A stretch of DNA of 64,000 bases, from NCBI GenBank assembly GCA_016647705.1, contig CM028326.1:25683901-25747900 (forward strand), given 5' to 3'. A program made the translations under genes and the position numbers. The notes beneath the pieces are model-generated. The model saw only the letters and a program-made list of their open reading frames with translations. It ran no database searches and was not told where the DNA came from. Numbering within the stretch: the first letter of the stretch is position 1; each line of letters opens with the position of its first letter. The stretch comes from Eucommia ulmoides. Lineage: Eukaryota; Streptophyta; Magnoliopsida; Garryales; Eucommiaceae. Shown one piece after another: positions 36,521 through 47,117 of the stretch.

Positions 36521-36572
<52 letters not shown>
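36521..36572. repeat. GT/GA compound microsatellite
   Basis: Ten GT units followed directly by about 16 GA units. Confidence 0.95.
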
Positions 36573-36574
<2 letters not shown>

Positions 36575-37168
36575 CTTACCTTGCAGTTACTCAACTCGAC
36601 GATGTAATTGCATAGCGGAGCATAGTGGTGACAGTTCAACAGAGTGTAATTGTGGTTCGGTACAGTGGAGCATACTTGACTTTCAAAGGGTTTGATTGAG
36701 GAACTCATAGATTACACGACGATCGACGCAATTAAGAGCTAGAAAGCCACAAACAGATTGGAGCAAAACGACGTGCCGTGGGTGCGAGGGGATAGTGAGA
36801 CGAAATTAGATTTGGGTTATTTTTTCTTTTTATTTGAAATTAGACATCGGTAACCAACAGCAAATTTGTAGGCGATAAAGGCTGAGAAGGAGATGATTTT
36901 GTGAAGATGGAGACGACGAAGAGAGAAAGAGATAATGTAGGCAACGTGAAACAGGGCAAGGAGAAATAACTTGTATGACGGCGGCGCGTGAGAAATGAAT
37001 AGGGAGAGGTGACACTTGGGCAAAGAAAGAGACGTGGCGGAGAAGACATGAGAAGTCTGCTAAAGTCGGATGAAGAAGATTTTCCTGTTGGCCAAAGTTG
37101 GATAAAGAAGATTTTCAGAGGGTACGCGTCGATCTTCACAGTCCTCGCCGACACCGCTGATCACCTAT
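36573..37168. other. GC-richer block left of the solo LTR, no recognised gene
   Basis: Sequence around 36700-37160 is richer in GC and purines than its surroundings and continues at 39604-39720 on the other side of the solo LTR. It may therefore be one old gene or transposon remnant that the LTR interrupted. No protein family was recognised in any frame. Confidence 0.4.
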
Positions 37169-37452
37169 TGTTGATCCCGAGATTTTGATGGACAATTAAA
37201 TGTTGATGTTTTTTGTGGAACTAACGAATTTGTTGAGTATTTCAGTTTGTAAGTTCCATTGAAGATATTATTATGAAGAAGTTGAGATGAATGCTAAATG
37301 TATCGCTGATCACCTATTGTTGATCCCGAGATTTTGATGGACAATTAAGTGTTGATATTTTTTGTGGAACTAATGAATTTATTGAGTGTTTCAGTTTATA
37401 AGTTCCATTAAAGATATTATCATGAAGAAGTTGAGATGAATGCTAAATGTAT
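37155..37452. repeat. Tandem duplication over the left end of the solo LTR
   Basis: A 149-bp unit starting CGCTGATCACCTAT TGTTGATC occurs twice in a row with a few substitutions. It contains host flank, target duplication and LTR head, so it arose after insertion. Confidence 0.85.
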
Positions 37453-39598
37453 GCTAAAGAGACTCAGGTTAAATTTTTACTCTTAATGTATCTCGATTAG
37501 GATCACACATGACACAAAATGAATTTCCAATTATATGTGTTTTTTAATAGGATCCTAATTAGCTAACATATTTGCTCCTATGTGAAATTGAAGAAGAAAT
37601 ATTATTTTAAGAAATATTAGAAATTAAAAATTAATTTAAGAAGTTGACCGAGAAAAGAAATTGGTTAAAGGGGCAAAAACGTCGAAGAAATTGAAATTAA
37701 AAATAAATTAAGGAAGAAGCATATCTCGATCGGTCAACCTACATAGGAGGTTCGGTCAACCGATAAGGAGGTAAAAGGATTGAGTAGTCTCTTAATCGTT
37801 CGGTCTACAGATAAGTCGACCTTTGGAAATTAGTTGAACTCTCTGAATTGTTCGGTCGACAGCTAGGCCGACCTATGGCCAAAAGAGAAACTCTCTGAAT
37901 CGTTAGGTCGACAGATAAATGGGGGAGGTCGATTTGTGAAACTCACTGAATCGTTAGGTCGACAGACGAATAAGCAGAGGTCGACTTATGGGCGAATAGG
38001 TTTTTGGCTTGGGCTACATCCTGAATCGAGCGATCGACTTATGCCTTCTGGTCGGTCAACCGATGGACAATTTCAGGATTCGAGGATTTTATGGTTTTGA
38101 TCCAAAAAGTAGCCGTTGCTAGTCGTTTCATGGTTAGGAGATGAGAGATATCTTAGGGATCTGATGGTATTTAAAATATATAGTTGATATTTTATTATCC
38201 CTATAGATATGGTTTAAATATTTTGATTATTCTCAATTTGGTTGATGTAATTCTTTCTATCTTATCTAAGTAAGATTAAGAAAATGTTTGAAGGACTAAA
38301 TTGAATATTTTAAAAGATATAATTGAGTGAATTATATCAGTCATAATGATATAAGGAGTCTATTGAAGTAATTATTTGTCATGATATATAAGAATTAGCC
38401 GTTAGAGGGTTTGTTTTAATTTCATATAAATAGATCTGCGTTTTTGAGGTTTCAATAATCTCAATTATTCGTATCTTAAGAGCTATTCAGGTCTTGTACT
38501 TTCTAAGAGTGATCATTCTGAAATCATACAGAGTGTATTGTGAGAATTATTCTTGAGAAGATTTGGTATGGATAATCGTTACTACCGACTTGAAGTTTCG
38601 TTGCTAATTATTTCTTATTCGGTGGATTCCTAGTGAGATCATTCTAGGTTTTTGCTATTAACTGTTGTGTGGTATTATTGTTTAATTCTTGGAATTTTAA
38701 TATTTGAAATCGTTTTTCTGATTTTTAAATTGAAAATGATTTTGAAACGATTTCTTGAGAAAATATGATTACGTGCTAAATTGTTTGCTACCTGCGTTTT
38801 TATTAAAATTAGATTTTGAAATTCTCATTGTGTTTCTATCACTAGTATCGGGACATTAAATGAGTTCAAATTTATCTAGGGTAGTAGAAGCTCCGAGTGG
38901 AGAAAAAAAAAAAAAAAGACTTATCAATTTTGTAATTGGTGAGTTGTGTGTCAGATTAGATACTATTGGGAGTATATAATCAAAGGGTAGCTGATTTCAA
39001 TCTCTTCGGGTAAAGAGATTGAGGTTTTGATCTTTGCCTAGAGTATAAAAAGATTAGGTGTTAATTCTTCCTGAATAGAATTAATTTTGAATGAATTTGT
39101 AACGGTTCAATCCTTACCGGGTAAAAGGATACTTGGAGTGTTTTTTTGTGTGAAGTTTAATTCTTAACCTAAGTATAAAAGAATTAGGTTAATCTTTAGC
39201 CTGAGAAAAAAATAGGGTTATTCCTTAGCTTGTGAAAAGGAATTGTAAAAGTTGATTCTGAGCCTGTGAAAAGAATCATTTTGTAAATCTTTGGATCCTA
39301 CCTAGTTAAAAGGATCATAGTGATTAGTGGGTGCAAGTCTCTGCGGAGCTTGGGGGATTGGATTAGCTAAGAATAACTTTGTGAATTAGTATAAATTTCT
39401 GGTGTGATGCTTTCTTTACATTATTTATATTTTGTTATTTAGGTGTTCACTTAGTTGATAATATATTTCTGCTGCTATAAAGATAATAATTAATTTAGGA
39501 TAAAAATTAATTATTTGATTTTTTTAAGTATTATTATTTGGATTATTTTTTTTATCTACCCAATTCACCCCCCTCTTGGGTAGCTTACTGAGCCAACA
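37169..39598 (+). mobile_element. Solo LTR of a large-LTR retrotransposon
   Basis: Begins TGTTGATCCCGAG and ends GAGCCAACA. The 5-bp direct repeat CCTAT lies at 37164-37168 and 39599-39603. It is related end to end with the LTRs at 57079-59230 and 63076 onward (in the opposite orientation) and with the piece at 52734-54750. No internal region is attached, so this is a solo LTR left by recombination. Its first 130 bases, together with about 15 bases of the left flank, are duplicated in tandem (37155-37303 and 37304-37452). A GTCGAC-rich minisatellite lies at 37720-38060. Confidence 0.85.
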
Positions 39599-39603
39599 CC
39601 TAT

Positions 39604-42380
39604 GAAGTTTTGACATCGCCGTCTAGGGAGTAGGGAGGAAAGAGCTGAGAGAGAAAGAGAGGGAGGAGAGGGAAAACGACTCAGAGTGTAAGAAAGAGAC
39701 TGAGAGAAGGCGAGTGGTTAAAAAAATTAACCCTAATTACGTTTTAACTTCAATTTTTATTTTATATGTAGGTTTAATTTGATCCGACGGCTACCAATAT
39801 CTAGATGTTTGTCTCTTGATCCGGCGACCCTCTTTATGGTGAGCTAATTTATTATATAGAATGGAACTAAATTTCATAAATAAAAAATATTTAGTTCTTA
39901 GAATAATTTTAAATTTTAAAAAATCAGTAGCAAGTTCTCTTTAAATACTCAAAAAAATTGTAATAAATTATCATTTGATCCTAAAAGTAATTAAAAAATA
40001 GAATTAAAAATGTATTATATGACCAATAATATTTAATTTTAAGAATAATTTTATATTTAAAAATTTAAGTACCAAATACTTTTTAAGTACTAAAAAAATA
40101 TATAGCAACCCACAATTTATCTGAAAAGTAATAAAAGAAAAATTAAAATTGAAAATATATTACGTAAACAAAATATAAATACAAAAATCAAATTTATCCA
40201 AAATTGTAATTTTTGTAAGAAGGTTATAGGAGTAATTCTTTTATTAGATAGTTCTAATTAATTTTTCAATAGTATAGTGACAAGGGCAAATAAGTAATTT
40301 TATATTTAATATCAAAAGAAGAGGGTGTCGGAGATATTTTTCAAATGACGTGGAATATCATTGTACGTTTTTCAAATGACAAAGGACATTATTGAAACTT
40401 ACCCATGTGATTTATGATTGTTTTTATTGTAATTAATTATATGCGATTTATTTCTTCTTCCCCTTCTCTCTCTTCAACTATTTAATAATTTTTTTTCTCT
40501 CTTCATGTATTAATTACATGTAAATTTTATTAAATTTTAATTTGCTCAAAAGAGTATTACAATAATTTTTAATTAAATAATAGAAACTATTAAATAACAT
40601 AAAAAGACCTATCAGATTTTTTTAAAAAATTTATTAGAAAAAAAACTAAATTTTTTGAAAGTCCCTTTAGGAGCTCATTTATTTTTTTCTGAAATTAAAT
40701 ATAAGTGATGACATTAATAGTCTTAAAGATTGACATTAAAAGTTTTATTGGTTTATAATAATTTTTAATTAAATAATAGAAACTATTAAATAACATAAAA
40801 AAAATCTATTAGATTATTTTAAATTTTTTATTAAAAAAAATAAATTTTTTGAAAACCCAGAGCTCATTTATTTATTTATTTTTTTCTGAAATTAAATATA
40901 AGTGATGACATTAATAGTCTTAAATATTGGTTATAATTTTATTTTTACATTTTAATATTAAAAATTATTTTTGCTATATTTTCATAAAATATATGAATTA
41001 TAAAATTAAAGCATCAATTGTATGTTATGTTTAACATTCAATAAAAGTCATACATTAATATAATTTTTTTATTAGACCTGCATAAAATGATGGTCTGAAA
41101 CTAGTAACCTATTAAATTATAATTTATATTATTTATTAACTCACTTTTACTCGTGCCTAAAAGTATGATTTAAAATTGAACAAATTGTAAAATACTTAAA
41201 ATTACTATGAACCATACCGTCAATTTGAAATCTATACACTAATCGAACTCATTTAAGAAAATACAAATTGAACAAATTTAATAGTCATCAACAAAATCCA
41301 TATACTTTTAATTAATGTATTTTTTAAATTTATAAATTAAGATGATCCAACTGTCCAAAATATAAGTTAATTTATCTTTTGATCATACGGCTATCTCTAT
41401 AAGCGTGAAATTAATTTTTGACGAGATTTTGGGTAACATGATATTAAACTATTAATATTCTCCTTAAATTTTATTTTCCCCATTTATTGCAATATAAAAG
41501 TTTTCAATTGCACATTGAAAATAAATTTAAGTAATATATATTAAAAAATTAATTGCAATTTGTCACTTTATATTTAGATATATTTTCACTTTACTCTCTT
41601 ATATTTTGAAAATAAATACTTTATCTTCGTAAACTTTAAAAAAAAATCAAAATTTTAATTTTTTTTATTGCGCGTGATTCGTTCGTTTCCTAAATTGAAC
41701 CATTCATAATGGTTTATTTCTGACTTTTAATTTTAAAAAACATAAAAACTATTTGTTTGATAGGTGCACATTATTGCATTTTTTTTTTTTTTTGACTATT
41801 TATTTTTGAAGTATAGTTAGTTTTTTTATTATTATGTAATTTAATTTCGAGTTTTATCACTTACCACCCTCATTATTTGACACATAACCATAAATCTTCT
41901 CTATTATTAACAAAATATTAGTCAACCTTCTGGACTAAATAGTTCATGGTCTAAGATACAAATATTCTTAATATATTTTTAAAATAAAAATAAAAATAAA
42001 AATTATTTCTATCATTTAATTTTTCAAAAAATTCATCAATACCCATATTTGAAAAAACAAATAATCACTTTTACTAATAGATAATAGAGAGAAATAAAAT
42101 CTAGCGCTATCGTCGGTAGTCAGCACCAGAGGTGGCTACTTGTCGGAAAAGAAGTATTCAGAGAAAAAAAAAAGAGTAAAATATTTTTTTTAAAAAAAGT
42201 TAGAGATATTTATGTATTTTTATTTTGTAATTATTAAAGTTAAATTTGTCATATAATTTTAATTTCAATAATTTTTTACGAATAGAGGCCGAATAACCGG
42301 CGAACCCAACCCTGTCCGAATTGCCCCGAACCGGTGGTTTCCTGCACCGAACCGGACGAAATCGGATACAGCCTATGTTA
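39604..42380. other. AT-rich intergenic DNA with a tandem duplication
   Basis: No gene was found. It contains a roughly 195-bp tandem duplication at 40560-40756 and 40757-40930 (both with AATTAAATAATAGAAACTAT and TAAGTGATGACATTAATAG). A GC-richer stretch with repeated CCGAACCGG text lies at 42290-42360, just upstream of the eEF1B gene, and could be part of its promoter or a repeat scrap. Confidence 0.55.
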
Positions 42381-42396
42381 CCCTAACATCCGCTGC

Positions 42397-42405
42397 TATA
42401 TATAT
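42397..42405 (+). promoter_or_regulatory. TATA box of the eEF1B-beta gene
   Basis: TATATATAT lies about 25-30 bases before the likely transcription start near 42425-42430 and 960 bases before the ATG, from which it is separated by an intron in the 5' UTR. Confidence 0.6.
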
Positions 42406-42424
42406 TGATTCGTCGTTTTCTTGG

Positions 42425-45400
42425 GTGCTTCAGCCTCATCGCTTCCTTCCTTCCTTCCAATCTTCTTCACTGTTCTAGTTGCAGAGCATTCCATTAACCA
42501 GTTTCAGGCAGGTTCGTGGCTTCATCTCTGTCATCCCATTGTTTCGGTTAATTCCTTCATTAAGTTTTTTCTATTGATTGTTGATTGCCGATCTCTATTG
42601 AGTAAGTTTCTGTTCTGAATTAGGGATGAAAACGATATTGAATTTCTGTTCCCTCTATTCTCATTTCTCACGAAACTTTGGAGAAAAAAAAGAAAGAAAT
42701 TAGTTTCTGCTTTTCTCTCATCGCCGTTTAATTTTTTCTGCACCAGATCTGGTTAAATTATCCAATCCATTCCACCAGATCTTGTGAAATTCGACCTCAT
42801 ACGTTTTGTTTTCATCTCCTTTTTTCGATTAATTTCTTTATTGAAGTTTATAAGCTTTGTAATTTCTATGCCTCCATTTAACGTTTACGTAGAATTGTCG
42901 GTTTAGTTAAAAAAAATTTTGCATTGCAGATACCGAATAGCAATTTCATGTACGATGCTATTTAGTCTTAGTTGGTGTTTGCACTGAAGTAATTGGCATG
43001 GTTACAGCTAATTTACTTGATATATAGCCTTTTCTGTGGATGCAATTTTGAGTTTGTGTTTTATCTGGTTGCCAATTATTTCCAATGCCCGGCTCTCTGT
43101 AAATCCCAACTCGAATGGGAGAATATGACAATAAAAGATTGGTTATGGCAGGTTGAAGCATGATCTATTTTAGTGGGATTAATACTATGTGATTATTGTT
43201 AACTTGAGTGTTCAAAATATCAACTTGAACTGTAGATTGAGTGAATGTATAATTATGGTGCATCGCAGTTGTCTGATTGTTTGATTAATAATTTGGAAGC
43301 TTACATCCGATTTCCATATTTGTTTGTAGAACAGCTACCAATTCATTTTCTAGCAATGGCTGCCACATTCAACAATCTCAACTCTGAAGCTGGCCTCAAG
43401 AACCTTGATGACTACCTCTTGACCCGCAGTTACATCACTGGGTGAGTGTCACTTTGGTTCTCTTCTATTTTCTCTCTGACCCTACTTTTGGGTAAGATGT
43501 GTTTCATATTTTTTGTTTTCTCTTTCCAGATACCAAGCTTCCAAGGATGATCTTACTGTGCATGCAGCTCTCTCTGCACCACCATCATCTCAATACGTGA
43601 ACGCATCTCGGTGGTACAATCATATTGAGGCACTTTTGAGGATTTCGTAAGTTCTTTACCCCGCCATTTTCCTTCTTTTTTTTTCAGATTATAATTGCGT
43701 GCATCATTTGTTTTTGATTCTTCGTATGATTGTACCATTGTTATTGTTTCTAATATTTATTGTTCATTTTGATGCTATTTCACTATTTAATTGAATTCTC
43801 TTGCAGTGGTGTCTCCGGTGAAGGTTGCGGTGTCACCATTGAGGGATTTGCTCCAGTCGCTGAGGCCGTTGCAACCCCGCCTGCTGATGACACAAGGGCA
43901 AGTTCGATTTACTCTTTTACTCATGTTTGGAGTCACTATATCAATTTTTTAAATTATATGGGTAACAAGTTCGTAAATAATAAAAAAAAATTGGCGAATT
44001 AAACACGAGTGTAAAACTTGAAAGGCGAAAAAAAATAAAATTTAATTTAACCGTTTGGGAAAATGGGGGTGTAAAATATTTGTCCGGGAATCAACTGTTA
44101 TCCTGCTTAGCCCATTGTCGTTTTTTGTACTGATCTGTCTGCTTTTGCTGTTTTGTTTAATATCAGAAAGCACACTATCTGAACTTCTTGACCGTAATAT
44201 GATGGTATCTCTTTGTATTTTCTTGTTTCAGGCAACGGCTGCTGAGGATGACGATGACGATGATGTGGATCTGTTTGGAGAGGAGACTGAAGAGGAAAAG
44301 AAGGCTGCTGAAGAGCGTGCTGCCGCCCTGAAACATTCTGGAAAAAAGAAAGAATGTGAGTTGTTGTCAATATGATTGTAAATGGTTTGTCTGTTTCTAC
44401 ATGAATGATTTGTTCTGTTCTATATCTAATGGTCAATGGCAGAGCCGCGGTAGGTCGAGAGAGGACTCAAGCCCCTCCCCCCCCTCAACATTTGATTTTT
44501 TCCACCTTTATATTTTTACAAGGATTACATTAAAATCCTTCAAATTTTACATAATTCTCCCCTGATTTATGTAAATATCTAATTAACATCTAATATTTTT
44601 TTAGTCAATCTATTTTTTAGATCCACCGCTGCTAATGGTGTAGAAAACCGTCGAATCATCCCTTTGTTTGTTTGTTGCTTTTGCCGTGCATGCATTTAGT
44701 CTCTTAATGATATTATTTTCAGCTGGAAAATCATCTGTCCTGATGGATGTGAAGCCGTGGGACGATGAGACCGACATGCGGAAGCTTGAAGAAGCTGTCA
44801 GAAGTGTCCAGATGGAAGGATTATTCTGGGGAGCATGTATGTCTTTCTTCCTCTTATTAATAAATCATGTTTTGCTGTTACAAGCTATTGATCACTAGGA
44901 AGTTCCCTTTGAAAGTTCGATGGTTTTTGGTTAGTGTTTTTGCTTTTCTGTTGCTACTTCTAATAATCTTGGATGAGAATTTTGAATCCGTTCTTAAATA
45001 TTCCGGGAATACAAACATGTTTGGTAATGAACACTGTCTGAAATTGTTTCTTTTAATTTATGAGAACATAAACAAGAAACACGTTTGGTTGCAACAGAAA
45101 CATGTTTTTGTTTCTTAGACTCCCAAAACATGTTTGTGTACAAAAATCCCAAAATTTTTGGAGCGGAAACAGAAATCAGGGAATGGAAACAGTAACCAAA
45201 CGGAAACCCATTTGGGGGGTTTGATTTCGAGTAAATAAAGATAATAGACCTAATAAAAACGGTTTAATTGCAGCCAAGCTTGTTGCCGTTGGATATGGAA
45301 TTAAGAAACTTCAGATTATGCTTTCAATCGTGGATGACCTCGTGTCGGTTGACGATCTCATTGAGGAGCGTCTAACCGCTGAACCGATTAACGAGTATGT

Positions 45401-45927
45401 CCAGAGCTGTGACATTGTTGCCTTCAATAAAATTTGTAAGAATTTCTCGAAACCTTTTATTTGTCTTCCCTTTTTTTTAGGAAAAATATTATACTATCCT
45501 TGAAACGATTCACCTTTATTTTTTATATGCTATGGATTCCTCGTGCCTAAAAGCAACATATCAATTTTCAAATTTATAAATATAAAAAAATAATAAATAA
45601 TAAGAAATTGGCTAATGGAGTAGAAAATATATTTTTTTAAAATAGGAGATCGAGTGATTTTTTTTTTTTAAAAAAAATAAAAATAAATATATATTTATAT
45701 TTTAAATGGGAAAAGAGTATTTATGTCTTTTTGCAAAACCGAAGAGTTGATTGTTATTTTGTAAATGATAGGAGAAGTCTATGATTTTAGTAGGTAAAAT
45801 GAGAAGGGAGATAAATATAATCTACTCTTTACGAAAAACCGTCATCATTTATTAATAGATTTTTTAATCTTGGTTCCCCAAAAGCGCCGTACTAATTCCA
45901 ATTCTGTTAATTCTTTTTGTTGCAGAA
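42425..45927 (+). CDS. Elongation factor 1-beta (eEF1B-beta), guanine exchange subunit
   Basis: Coding exons: 43356-43441, 43530-43646, 43807-43897, 44232-44355, 44723-44836, 45274-45435 and 45926-45927, giving 231 residues, the normal length for plant eEF1B-beta. A 5' UTR exon (about 42425-42511) and an intron (42512-43353) precede the ATG. The protein begins [20 protein letters not shown]. It has a GST_C-like N-terminus (about 1-75), a poly-Asp acidic stretch [13 protein letters not shown] (about 102-116), a Lys/Glu helix, and the C-terminal EF1_GNE domain (about 142-231: [37 protein letters not shown]). It exchanges GDP for GTP on eEF1A in the cytosol. Intron 3 uses a GC donor. The stop codon TAA is split by the last intron (T at 45435, AA at 45926-45927). 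Introns carry MITEs, but the gene looks intact and functional. Confidence 0.93.
44434..44631. mobile_element. hAT-type MITE in eEF1B intron 4
   Basis: 198 bp. The left end CAATGGCAGAGCC and the reverse of the right end CAGCGGTGGATCT are imperfect inverted repeats of the plant CAGTGGCGGAGCC family. Perfect 8-bp flanking repeats CTAATGGT lie at 44426-44433 and 44632-44639. It is non-coding. Confidence 0.85.
45005..45215. mobile_element. MITE in eEF1B intron 5
   Basis: About 205 bp with inverted ends (ACATGTTTGGTAAT at the left, GTAACCAAACGG at the right) and internal AAACATGTTT palindromes and GAAACAG text. It is related in style to the MITE pair at 20905-21374. Confidence 0.55.
45720..45835. 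repeat. Foldback-arm scrap in eEF1B intron 6
   Basis: Text TATTTATGTCTTTTTGCAAAA ... GAGAAGGGAGATAAATATAA matches the inner inverted-repeat arm at 25370-25485, so the same repeat family sits in two host loci in this window. Confidence 0.5.
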
Positions 45928-46700
45928 ATATTTATGTTCAACTATTGACTATTAAGCAATTGCTGCTGCTGCTGCTGCTGCTTCTGAGCTGTGGTTTTAA
46001 TTATATTTTAATTTTTCGTGTTGTGGGTCGTCTTTTGGCGATTGAAACAAAAAAACTGTTATTTAATAGTCATTGTGGTTTCGGCAATTTTCCCTTTTAT
46101 TTATCATTTTTGCTTACTGTTTTCTTGTGTTTCCTGATTTTTCTTTTCACTCCCAAACTTTTGAGATTAATATACAGAAAGGGTATAAACACGTTTCTGT
46201 TCTAAAAATTTTGAGAGTTTTTTTTTTTAAAAATTCTTTAAGAATTTGAGAACAAAAAAAAATGTTGATTCTTATTCACTCCAACCGAACTATTACCACT
46301 ATCATAATGTCGGCAATAACCACCCCGGCCACAATTATGTTGGCCACCATCAGCCTATCAGTCACCACCATGTCAGCCAACACTAGCACATAGGCCACCA
46401 TACATTAAAATTGGGATAATGGTTGTTTCATTCTCAAAAACTCCTAGAATGCAAGAACATACAACGGAGAGCTCTTGTTTTACCTATGAGTTTTCATTTT
46501 TAGTTTTAGTATTAATTCCGCACTAATTGCGGGTTAATTTTCATGTATATTTTATTTCATTATTTGAATGTAATATTATATTTGTTGTTTTTGAAAACAT
46601 ATTTTGTATTAGTCAGTGAGATTTTGTATTGCTTTATTTTTTTATTTTTTATTTTTATTTATTTTTTTTGTTTTTTTACGTGGATGAATTATGTATTATT
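45928..46700 (+). other. 3' UTR and downstream flank of eEF1B
   Basis: The 3' UTR probably ends between about 46100 and 46300; no unique poly(A) signal was chosen. GC-richer repeated text CCACCATxxxxGCC lies at 46310-46400. No further gene is seen. Confidence 0.45.
45961..45981 (+). repeat. TGC trinucleotide repeat in the eEF1B 3' UTR
   Basis: Seven TGC units, 34 bases after the stop codon, within the last exon. Confidence 0.8.
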
Positions 46701-46947
46701 TTGGAATTTTTTTTGGTAATATTTATTTTCAATAATAACATTTTAGTTTTGAATTTTTTTTAACATAACCCCATTTATAGGATTAAATTACATTGGATTT
46801 CATTGACTTAAACTTAATCAATTTTGGATTTTTTTTTTGGTAATATTTATTTTCAATAATAACATTTTAGTTTTGAATTTTTTTTAACATAACCCCATTT
46901 ATAGGATTAAATTACATTGGATTTCATTGACCTAAACTTAATCAATC
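46701..46947. repeat. Near-perfect tandem duplication, 124-bp unit
   Basis: Two copies (46701-46823 and 46824-46947) differ by about one substitution (GACTTAAAC against GACCTAAAC) and one or two T-run length changes, so the duplication is recent. Confidence 0.9.
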
Positions 46948-47117
46948 ATAACAATTTTTATTTTAAGGGAGGTTCAGTGTTGTATCTCACGTACTTTTTA
47001 ATGTGAGTGACCATCTCTTTCTTTTCAAGTGGTGGTTTTCCATTTGGGATACGTATTATTCGCAGACATTGATTTTTAGGGCTATAGCTGAATAGGTAAA
47101 AGTAATTGGTTAAAACA

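Noticed and set aside
36481-37154. Minus-strand frames of 60-105 codons
   Set aside because: They are Ser/Leu-rich translation of a GT/GA microsatellite and purine-rich DNA with no recognisable domain.
45961-45981. TGC repeat as a coding poly-Leu or poly-Ala tract
   Set aside because: It lies after the spliced stop codon of eEF1B, so it is 3' UTR.
46310-46400. Repeated CCACCAT/GCCAxC text as a possible CRISPR-like array
   Set aside because: There is no regular spacing or repeat unit and the genome is a plant's; it is low-complexity His/Ala/Pro-like sequence.
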